Assembly: GCA_005882445.1 (NCBI GenBank)
Contig: VBAN01000030.1
Coordinates: 4,597-12,000 of the forward strand
Direction: 5' to 3'
DNA length: 7,404 bases
From: Candidatus Segetimicrobium genomatis
Lineage (GTDB): Bacteria; Sysuimicrobiota; Sysuimicrobiia; Sysuimicrobiales; Segetimicrobiaceae
Shown here: piece after piece, positions 1 to 5,539 of the stretch
Layout: every line of letters begins with the position of its first letter
Position numbering within the stretch: the stretch's first letter is position 1
Translations under genes and position numbers: made by a program
The notes under the pieces: generated by a model
Databases searched by the model: none
What the model was told of the DNA's origin: nothing
What the model saw: only the letters and a program-made list of their open reading frames with translations

Positions 1-206
1 GGGCCGCCTTTGAGGATGCCCAGGATCTGGACGTCAAACCGCTCGATCGTTGTGCCGCGAAGGACGGTCAGGCCGTACCCGGCCATGCCCGGCCGCACCT
101 GGCTCAACGGCGTGATCGCCGGAGCATCGGACGGCGCGGCGCTCCCCACCGGCGTTCCACCGAGGGTGATGGCCAGGATCGCCAGAGCCCCCCGCAGGTT
201 CCGCAC
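1..206 (-). CDS. SpoIVB-type S55 peptidase-domain protein, N-terminal part (cut by window edge)
   Basis: Only the first 68 codons are visible. The frame begins with GTG at 206-204, preceded by a purine-rich ribosome-binding site. Residues 1-24 look like a Sec signal peptide: basic MRNLRG, a hydrophobic stretch rich in A/L/I, then GSAAP. From residue 37 it reads VRPGMAGYGLTV, a short spacer, then IERFDVQILGILKGG. This matches what I know of the opening of the SpoIVB peptidase S55 family, whose members start with a 'PGMxGxGxTVFxGTxIExFDVEILGVL' stretch. The catalytic region would lie outside the window and cannot be judged. SpoIVB itself is a sporulation signalling serine protease in Bacillus, but S55-domain proteins also occur widely in non-sporulating bacteria, so sporulation must not be inferred. 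The gene sits about 50 bases past a strong terminator. Family call fairly sure; function unknown. Confidence 0.72.
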   Translation of the reverse strand, partial: MRNLRGALAILAITLGGTPVGSAAPSDAPAITPLSQVRPGMAGYGLTVLRGTTIERFDVQILGILKGG

Positions 207-211
207 CTTGG

Positions 212-225
212 CCTCTCCCCTCCCC
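212..225 (-). promoter_or_regulatory. Ribosome-binding site deciding the GTG start of the S55-domain gene
   Basis: Read on the minus strand, the stretch is GGGGAGGGGAGAGG, ending 5 bases before the GTG at 206. It is a strong Shine-Dalgarno-like purine run at normal spacing. No ATG, GTG or TTG lies in frame just upstream, so it supports GTG as the start. Confidence 0.6.
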
Positions 226-253
226 GCTCGGCCCGCGCCGGGGCCGCCGTCCC

Positions 254-285
254 ATAAAAAGGCCGAGGGGGACCCTCCCCCTCGG
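254..285 (-). terminator. Intrinsic (rho-independent) terminator after the small exported-protein gene
   Basis: On the minus strand a perfect 10-bp stem, CCGAGGGGGA pairing with TCCCCCTCGG around a GGG loop (285-263), is followed by CC and then TTTTT (260-256). This is a textbook intrinsic terminator shape. It begins 20 bases past the stop codon at 306 and so closes the one-gene unit driven from the promoter at 662-691. The T-run is on the minus-strand side only, so it acts in that direction. Confidence 0.9.
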
Positions 286-305
286 AACTCCCTGCGCGCC
301 AGCCC

Positions 306-635
306 TCACTGGGGCTGGATCGCGGCGACAACATCGCCGATGTTGACGTGGTCTCCCGCCCGTACCGTCACCTGCACCACCTGGCCGTCGACCGGGGCGA
401 CCGCCGCGGGACCGGCCGCGCCCGAGCTCGTCCCCCGAAGGAAGACGATCGGATCCCCCTGTTTGACCAGCTGGCCCACCTTGGCCAGTTGCAGCGGCAG
501 GACCTCTCCCGAGATGACGACGCGGACGAGCACCGTCGGCCGCTGCTGGGCGGTGGCCGGGATCAGCACGATGGCGGCAAGCGCCGCGACTGCCAGGACA
601 ATGTTGAAGGTCCGGAAGGTCCGCACGGACGCCAT
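306..635 (-). CDS. Small exported barrel-sandwich (biotinyl/lipoyl-like) protein, 109 aa, non-modifiable
   Basis: ATG at 635-633 with GAGGTGA a few bases upstream. Residues 1-29 form a signal peptide or signal anchor: basic start (R5, R8), a hydrophobic core from about residue 11 to 25, then an ATA|QQ cleavage-like site. The rest is about 75 residues made of two similar halves. The first is G43-EV through G54-QLVKQGD to IVFL; the second is G84-QVV through G94-DHVNIGD to VAAI. This is the internal symmetry of the lipoyl/biotinyl barrel-sandwich hybrid seen in carrier domains and in HlyD-type adaptor proteins. The turn between the halves (about 68-80, GTSSGAAG then PAAV) has no lysine, so biotinylation or lipoylation is not expected. 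It lacks the coiled-coil hairpin of an HlyD adaptor. It has its own consensus promoter and terminator. Likely an envelope or periplasmic protein; its true role is unknown. Confidence 0.8.
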   Translation of the reverse strand: MASVRTFRTFNIVLAVAALAAIVLIPATAQQRPTVLVRVVISGEVLPLQLAKVGQLVKQGDPIVFLRGTSSGAAGPAAVAPVDGQVVQVTVRAGDHVNIGDVVAAIQPQ

Positions 636-661
636 GCGCCATCACCTCGCTATGCCAGCCA

Positions 662-691
662 ATTATAGGCGCGCCCCGAAGGGAGTGTCAA
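662..691 (-). promoter_or_regulatory. Perfect-consensus housekeeping sigma promoter for the small exported-protein gene
   Basis: On the minus strand the -35 box TTGACA (691-686) and -10 box TATAAT (667-662) both match the sigma-70/sigma-A consensus at all six positions, separated by 18 bases. Transcription would start near 655, giving a leader of about 20 bases that carries the GAGGTGA ribosome-binding site before the ATG at 635. Two exact hexamers at good spacing in DNA of about 70% G+C are very unlikely by chance, and the -10 is an island of A/T in its surroundings. No extended -10 TG is seen. Confidence 0.92.
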
Positions 692-770
692 ACACCGGCC
701 CCATGCGCCCACCCGGGGCGGCCCCTCACCATCTATGAGTACCCATCTGTCGTGCCGGCAAGCGGTGTGC

Positions 771-793
771 GCCGAGCCGAGTCTGCCGAGCCG
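771..793 (-). repeat. Short 9-bp direct repeat just past the wecB stop
   Basis: GCCGAGCCG occurs at 771-779 and again at 785-793 on the plus strand, separated by 5 bases (14-bp period), directly after the epimerase stop codon. It may be chance in GC-rich DNA or a remnant of slippage. I see no T-run that would make it part of a terminator. Confidence 0.4.
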
Positions 794-795
794 GC

Positions 796-2043
796 TCACC
801 GCGAGCGCGACTGCCGGCCGCGCGCCTTGGCCCCCGCGAGGACCTTCCGCGCGGTGCGCGACGGCGCCGCTCTGTTGCTTACGACGAACTCCGCCGGGGG
901 GTTCCGGGCCAACCCGAAAAAGTAGCGCAGGCCTCCCACGATCCGCCCGGCGGCCCGCCCATCCCCGTACGGGTTGCGCGCCCGGCTCATCCGCGCATAG
1001 GCCGCGGGATCCGTGAGCAGCCGCGCCGCCACCTCCACGATCCGGGCCCGGTCCGTTCCCACAAGATGCGCCGTGCCCGCGGTGATGCCTTCGGGCCGCT
1101 CGGTCGTCTCCCGCAGGACCAGCACGGGACGGCCGAGCGCAGGCGCCTCCTCCTGGATGCCTCCGGAATCGGTCAGAATGAGCGTCGCGGCCTTCATGCA
1201 GGCCACATTCGCCGCGTAGTCGACGGGCTCGCAGAGGTACGCGCGCGGGTGGCGCCCGAGGAGCTCGTGCGCCGGGCCGGCGACGACGGGATTCGGGTGA
1301 ACGGGAAAGACCAGGTCGAGATCCGGAAAGCGATCGAGGATGTCGCGGACGGCGAAAAAGATCCGTCGCTGGGGCTCCCCCCAATTCTCACGGCGGTGCG
1401 AGGTGAGCAGCAGCACGCGCCGGCCGGGCCGGTTCAGCACGGCCGCGAGCGCCGGGTCCGCCGGCGGGCGGTCCCGCCGCGCCACGTCCAGCAGCGCGTC
1501 GATCACCGTGTTGCCGGTGACCAGGATGCGCGCCGCCGGCACCCCTTCCGCCATCAAATTCCGGCGGGCCTGTCGGGTCGGCGCGAAGTGCATGTCCGCC
1601 AGCACCGTGGTCATCCGCCGGTACATCTCCTCGGGGAACGGCTGGTACTTGTCGTCGGTCCGCAGGCCGGCCTCGACGTGACCCACCGGGATGCGCTGGT
1701 AGAACGCGGCCAGCGAGCCGACGAAGCTCGGCGCCGCGTCCCCCTGGACAAGGACGAGATCGGGGGCCACGCGGGGGAGGATCGCCGACAGCCCCTCCAG
1801 GGTTCGCACCGTGATATCGGCCAGGGACTGCTTCTCGGTCATGATCCCGAGATCGTGGTCGGGCGTGATGGCGAAGAGCCGGAGCACCTGATCCAGCATC
1901 TCCCGGTGCTGTGCGGTGACCGCGACGACCGGCGTGAACTCGGCGGGGGCGGCGCGGAGCGCCTGCACCACCGGGGCCATCTTGACGGCGTCAGGCCGGG
2001 TGCCGAACACGACCATGACCGTCCGCGGGCGAGCGGTGGTCAC
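796..2043 (-). CDS. wecB: UDP-N-acetylglucosamine 2-epimerase (non-hydrolysing), WecB/MnaA family
   Basis: Interconverts UDP-GlcNAc and UDP-ManNAc in the cytoplasm, supplying ManNAc for surface polymers such as teichoic-acid linkage units or enterobacterial-common-antigen-like glycans. 415 residues with GTG start at 2043. Family motifs run in order: FGTRPDAVKMAPV (13-25), TAQHREMLDQVL (43-54), GHVEAGLRT (121-129), PFPEEM (135-140), GNTVIDAL (177-184), TSHRREN (214-220), TDSGGIQEEAP (291-301) and NPYGDGR (357-363). The acids and histidine matching the E. coli catalytic set (D95, E117, E131, H213) are present as D102, E124, E138 and H216. Oddities: the usual GDTTT loop reads GDAAP, the Asn in 'EExNR' is Tyr141, and residues 387-415 form an Arg/Lys-rich tail beyond the family's usual end. 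The gene overlaps the upstream transferase by 4 bases (GTGA) and lacks a clear Shine-Dalgarno, suggesting translational coupling. Met10 is an alternative start. Family assignment is secure. Confidence 0.95.
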   Translation of the reverse strand: MTTARPRTVMVVFGTRPDAVKMAPVVQALRAAPAEFTPVVAVTAQHREMLDQVLRLFAITPDHDLGIMTEKQSLADITVRTLEGLSAILPRVAPDLVLVQGDAAPSFVGSLAAFYQRIPVGHVEAGLRTDDKYQPFPEEMYRRMTTVLADMHFAPTRQARRNLMAEGVPAARILVTGNTVIDALLDVARRDRPPADPALAAVLNRPGRRVLLLTSHRRENWGEPQRRIFFAVRDILDRFPDLDLVFPVHPNPVVAGPAHELLGRHPRAYLCEPVDYAANVACMKAATLILTDSGGIQEEAPALGRPVLVLRETTERPEGITAGTAHLVGTDRARIVEVAARLLTDPAAYARMSRARNPYGDGRAAGRIVGGLRYFFGLARNPPAEFVVSNRAAPSRTARKVLAGAKARGRQSRSR

Positions 2044-3164
2044 GTGGAGGAGTTGTGACGCCCGTCGGCCGACGCGGGCCGCGGCGCGGACAGCAATCCG
2101 GTGCGGCTCGCGCCGAAGGCCAGCGCCGCCAGCAGAAACCCCAGCACGGCGACGAGCGAGAACCGGTGGATGCCGCTCGCCAGCAACGCCGCGACCCCCA
2201 GGATGCCGGTCACCAGGTACAGCACGACCGTGGTCTGCCGCTGGCTCAGCCCGCGCCGCAAGAGGCGGTGGCGGAGGTGCTCGGTATCGGCCTGGAAGAT
2301 CGGCCGGCGCGTGCGCCAGCGGCGCGTGATGGCCAGCGCGGTGTCCAGCACCGGCACGCCGAGGGCGGCGAGCGGGACGAGCAGCGCCAGCGCGGTGTAA
2401 CTCTTGTAGGCGCCGAGCACGGAGAGGCCGGCCAGGAGGTACCCGAGGAGCATCGATCCGGTATCGCCCAGAAAGATCCGCGCCGGATTGTAATTGTATG
2501 GAAGGAACCCGAGCGTGCTGCCGATCAACGCCGCCGCCAGCATCGCCGTGGGGACGTCCCCGTCCGCGGAGGAGGCGAGGAGGACCGTGCCGCCGGCGAT
2601 CGTCGCGATCCCCGTGGCGAGCCCGTCAATGCCGTCGATGAGGTTCATGACATTGGACAAGGCCACGAACCAGACGGTGGTCAGCACCAGACCAAAGGGC
2701 CCGAGGAAGATCATCCCGCCCATTGGGTTGGTCAGCACGTCCATGCCGATGCCGAACTGGAGGGGAATCACCGCGGCGGCGACCTGGCCGAGCAGCTTCT
2801 GCAGCGGCGAGACGCCCCAGGTGTCGTCGATGATGCCGACCGCCGTGATCAGCGTCGCCCCCAGGAGCAGCCCGATGATCGGGCGGTCCACCCCGGGGAC
2901 ATAGGGCACCGTCAGCACCACCTGCTGCGCCTCGACGGCGATGCGGACCGCGTGCGCCAGCGGCAGGCCGGCGAGCACGGCGACGAGGAAGCCTGTGTAG
3001 ATCGCGATGCCCCCAAGGCGCGGGATCGGGGTGCGGTGGATGTGCCGGCCGCCCGGCTGCGCCAGCACCCGGAACCGGACCGCGGTCCAGAGCACCAGCG
3101 GGGTGACGGCGTAACTGATGACCAGGCCGATCGCGGCGGCCACGAGGAAGCTGGAGATCAGCAT
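2040..3164 (-). CDS. wecA: Undecaprenyl-phosphate GlcNAc-1-phosphate transferase, WecA/TagO-like (PNPT family)
   Basis: Membrane enzyme that moves GlcNAc-1-phosphate (or a related sugar phosphate) from its UDP donor to undecaprenyl phosphate, the first lipid-linked step of a surface glycopolymer. 374 residues with many hydrophobic segments, consistent with the family's roughly 10-11 membrane helices. Family signatures seen: PGGRHIHRTPIPRLGG (37-52), IIDDTWGVSP with the Asp pair (111-120), NLIDGIDGLATG (174-185), YNYNPARIFLGDTGSMLLGY (223-242) and the cytoplasmic basic HLRHRLL (296-302). These place it nearer WecA/TagO than MraY, and the epimerase next door supports a GlcNAc substrate. Residues 355-374 are a polar tail. 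ATG at 3164 is 25 bases after the prs stop. The upstream stretch is pyrimidine-rich without a clear ribosome-binding site, so translation may depend on coupling. Whether the product feeds a teichoic-acid-like, O-antigen or other polymer cannot be told from here. Confidence 0.93.
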   Translation of the reverse strand: MLISSFLVAAAIGLVISYAVTPLVLWTAVRFRVLAQPGGRHIHRTPIPRLGGIAIYTGFLVAVLAGLPLAHAVRIAVEAQQVVLTVPYVPGVDRPIIGLLLGATLITAVGIIDDTWGVSPLQKLLGQVAAAVIPLQFGIGMDVLTNPMGGMIFLGPFGLVLTTVWFVALSNVMNLIDGIDGLATGIATIAGGTVLLASSADGDVPTAMLAAALIGSTLGFLPYNYNPARIFLGDTGSMLLGYLLAGLSVLGAYKSYTALALLVPLAALGVPVLDTALAITRRWRTRRPIFQADTEHLRHRLLRRGLSQRQTTVVLYLVTGILGVAALLASGIHRFSLVAVLGFLLAALAFGASRTGLLSAPRPASADGRHNSST

Positions 3165-3189
3165 ACGGCGCGGAGGCCGACGGGCCGGC

Positions 3190-4173
3190 TCACTCCCCTT
3201 CGGCGGCCGACTGCCTGGCCCGCGGCGGCTGCCCGAACAACTCGCTCACCGACTGGTCCGCGTGCACGCGCCGGATCGCCTCCCCCAGCAGGCCGGCGAC
3301 CGAGATCACGGTGATCTTTTCGGTCCGCTTCTCCGGCGGCACCGGAATGCTGTCCGTGACGATCAACTGGCGGATCGGGGACCGCAGGATGCGGGCGGCG
3401 GCCAGCGGCGAGAGGATCGCGTGGGTGCAGCAGGCGTAGACTTCGCGCACCCCGCGCCGCAGCAGGGCCTCCGCGCCGAGCGCCAGGGTGCCCCCGGTAT
3501 CGATGATGTCGTCCACGAGGATGGCCGTCCGCCGGTACACCTTGCCGATGACATGGACCACCTCGGCGACCTGGTTCGGACGATCCCGCCGCTTGTCGAT
3601 GATCGCCAGCGGGGCCCGCAGGTACTCCGCGAACTCCCGCGCCCGCTTCACCCCGCCGATGTCCGGCGAGACGACCACGATGTTCTCGAGCGAGAGCCGC
3701 CGGAAGTAATCCCCGAGAATCATCCGGCCGGGCAGGTGGTCGAGCGGGATATCGAAGAACCCCCACAACTGCCCGGCATGGAGATCGAGCGTGAGGACGC
3801 GGTCCGCCCCCGCGGTCGTCAGCAGGTTGGCCACCAGCTTGGCCGAGATCGGCTCCCGCGGCTTCATCTTGCGATCCTGACGGGCGTAGCCGAAGTACGG
3901 GATGACGGCCGTGATGCGGGCCGCGCTGGCGCGCCGCACCGCATCGATGATGACGAGGAGCTCCATCAGCGTCTCGCTCGCGGGCGGGCAGGTGGGCTGG
4001 ACGATGAACACGTCCTCCCCGCGGACGCTCTCCTCGATCCGGACGCCGATCTCCCCGTCGGCGAAGCGGAAGACGTCGATCGCGCCCAGCGACAGCTCGA
4101 GGTAGGCGGCGATCCCCCGGGCGAGATCCGGGTTGCTCGTTCCGCCGAAGACCCGGATCCCCGAGGCCGCCAT
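3190..4173 (-). CDS. prs: Ribose-phosphate pyrophosphokinase (PRPP synthetase, class I-like)
   Basis: Makes PRPP from ribose 5-phosphate and ATP for purine, pyrimidine, NAD, histidine and tryptophan synthesis; cytosolic. 327 residues against about 315 for the family, the excess being a polar C-terminal tail (about 314-327). Seen in order: FADGEIGVRIEESVRG (37-52), the flexible loop YARQDRKMKPREPISAK (96-112), the metal-site region DLHAGQ (130-135) with H132, catalytic K194 and R196 in DKRRDRPN (193-200), and the PRPP-binding loop VDDIIDTGGT (220-229). One extra residue (Q201) follows KRRDRPN compared with the E. coli and B. subtilis proteins as I recall them. ATG at 4173 has GGGAGGG four bases upstream and sits 13 bases after glmU. 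The glmU-prs order is known from Bacillota and Actinomycetota. Assignment is secure. Confidence 0.97.
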   Translation of the reverse strand: MAASGIRVFGGTSNPDLARGIAAYLELSLGAIDVFRFADGEIGVRIEESVRGEDVFIVQPTCPPASETLMELLVIIDAVRRASAARITAVIPYFGYARQDRKMKPREPISAKLVANLLTTAGADRVLTLDLHAGQLWGFFDIPLDHLPGRMILGDYFRRLSLENIVVVSPDIGGVKRAREFAEYLRAPLAIIDKRRDRPNQVAEVVHVIGKVYRRTAILVDDIIDTGGTLALGAEALLRRGVREVYACCTHAILSPLAAARILRSPIRQLIVTDSIPVPPEKRTEKITVISVAGLLGEAIRRVHADQSVSELFGQPPRARQSAAEGE

Positions 4174-4186
4174 GTGCCCTCCCGAC

Positions 4187-5539
4187 CTACCGCTTGCCGT
4201 CGAGGACGCGGATCACGCGGGCAGGAACCCCCACGACCACGCTGCGCGGCGGGACATCCTTGGTGACCACCGCCCCGGCGCCCGTGATCGCACCCCGGCC
4301 GATCCGGACCGGCGCGACGAGCATCGAGTCGCTGCCGATGTAGGCGCCGTCCCCGATGGTGGTGCGATGCTTTTTGCGGTCGAGCCCGTAGTTGCAGGTA
4401 ATCGTGCCGGCGCCGATGTTGACGTCGGCCCCGATCCAGGCGTCCCCCAGGTAGCTCTTGTGATGGACCTTCGTTCTATCGCCCACCCGCACCTGTTTCA
4501 TCTCGGCGTAGTTGCCGATCTCCACGCGACGGCCCACCACGGTGCCGGGACGCAGGTGCGCGTACGGCCCCACCACCGATCCATCCCCAATCCGCGCGCC
4601 CTCCAGCGACGAGTCCTGGACGCGGGCCCCCCGCGCCACCACCGAGTCGTGGATCCGGGCGCCGGGGCCGATGACGCAGTCCGGGCCCACCACGGTCCGC
4701 CCGGTCACGATCGTCATCGGGTGGATGACGGTCTCGCGTCCGATCCGGACGGTCTCGTCGATGAACGTGGTCGCGGGGTCGACCACGGTCACCCCGGACT
4801 CCATCAGGCGCTGAAGGATCCGGCGGCGCACGGCGCGCTCCGCCTCGGACAATTCCTCGCGGCTGTTGACCCCGATGGCCTCGTCCGGGTCGGTCACCGT
4901 GACCGTGACCACCAGGCCGTCTTGGGCCAGCAGGTTCACCGCGTCGGTCAGGTAGTACTCGCGCTGGCGGTTGTTCGCGCGGATCCGCCGGAGGGCCCGC
5001 CGCAACTCGGGCACGCGGAAGCAGTAGACCCCGAGATTGACCTCCCGGATCGCCCGCTCCTCGGGGGTGGCGTCCTTGTCCTCCACGATCCGCACAAACC
5101 GGCGCCGGTCATCCCGAACGATTCGGCCGAAGCGATGGTCGTGCTGGACGATCGTGGTGGCCAAGGCGGCGACGACATCCCCGCGCACCGCCCCGCCCAG
5201 CGCTCGAAGTGTCGCCGGCGAGACGAGGGGCATGTCCGCGTAGGTCACGTACGTCAACCGGTGCCCGCGCAGTCCGGGCAGCGCCTGGGCGACGGCGTGT
5301 CCGGTCCCGAGCGGCCGGCGCTGCACGGCGTAGCCGACGCGGGACCCCAGCGCCGCGCGCAGCGCGGCGCCGTCTCTTGCAACGACGAGGACCGGGCGCT
5401 TCACTCCCGCGCGGCGCGCCGCGGCTGTGGCGTACGACACCATCGGGCGTCCGCAGAGGGGATGCAGGACCTTGGGGAGGTTCGACTTCATCCGCGCGCC
5501 TCGGCCTGCGGCCAGAATCACGGCAGCCGGCTGCTCCAC
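4187..5539 (-). CDS. glmU: Bifunctional GlcNAc-1-phosphate uridylyltransferase / glucosamine-1-phosphate acetyltransferase
   Basis: Acetylates glucosamine-1-phosphate and then couples it to UTP, giving UDP-GlcNAc for peptidoglycan and other glycans. Counted from GTG at 5539 it has 450 residues, the usual GlmU length, and AVILAAG falls at residue 6 as expected. Uridylyltransferase half: LAAGRGARMKSNLPK (9-23), QRRPLGTGHA (73-82), D102 and N225 at the Mg sites. The left-handed beta-helix acetyltransferase half carries R330, K348, H360 (E. coli H363), Y363, N374 and N383-Y384 at the expected constant offset of 3 from E. coli. Departures: YGD is YAD, the loop after CNY is one residue longer, the residue before H360 is His and not Asn, and the C-terminus ends VGVPARVIRVL like generic hexapeptide acyltransferases. 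An ideal Shine-Dalgarno precedes the GTG, yet the frame is open upstream into the HD-GYP region, so a fused form is also possible. Operon with prs. Confidence 0.93.
   Translation of the reverse strand: MEQPAAVILAAGRGARMKSNLPKVLHPLCGRPMVSYATAAARRAGVKRPVLVVARDGAALRAALGSRVGYAVQRRPLGTGHAVAQALPGLRGHRLTYVTYADMPLVSPATLRALGGAVRGDVVAALATTIVQHDHRFGRIVRDDRRRFVRIVEDKDATPEERAIREVNLGVYCFRVPELRRALRRIRANNRQREYYLTDAVNLLAQDGLVVTVTVTDPDEAIGVNSREELSEAERAVRRRILQRLMESGVTVVDPATTFIDETVRIGRETVIHPMTIVTGRTVVGPDCVIGPGARIHDSVVARGARVQDSSLEGARIGDGSVVGPYAHLRPGTVVGRRVEIGNYAEMKQVRVGDRTKVHHKSYLGDAWIGADVNIGAGTITCNYGLDRKKHRTTIGDGAYIGSDSMLVAPVRIGRGAITGAGAVVTKDVPPRSVVVGVPARVIRVLDGKR

Noticed and set aside
34..645. Minus-strand frame of 203 codons spanning the small exported-protein gene, the terminator and the S55 start
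   Set aside because: It runs through a clear intrinsic terminator, has Arg/Gly-rich composition, and is out of frame with two better-supported genes.
715..725. GGGGCGGCCCC palindrome between wecB and the promoter as a terminator for the operon
   Set aside because: Only a 4-bp stem with a 3-base loop and no T-run follows it on the minus strand. I see no convincing terminator for the operon here.
2014..2016. Internal ATG (Met10) as the true wecB start
   Set aside because: Possible, since FGTRP would still be kept, but it has no ribosome-binding site, and the GTG that overlaps the wecA stop fits coupled translation better.
1066..2058. Plus-strand frame (330 codons) opposite wecB
   Set aside because: Antisense shadow of a well-supported epimerase, with no family motif and no ribosome-binding site of note.
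2055..3314. Long plus-strand frame (419 codons) opposite wecA and the end of prs
   Set aside because: Low-complexity Arg/Gln/Asp/Gly/His-rich translation antisense to clear membrane-protein motifs; a compositional shadow.
4892..4910. Palindromic and repeated GGTCAC/GTGACC units as an operator
   Set aside because: It lies inside glmU and simply encodes an alternating Val-Thr beta strand.
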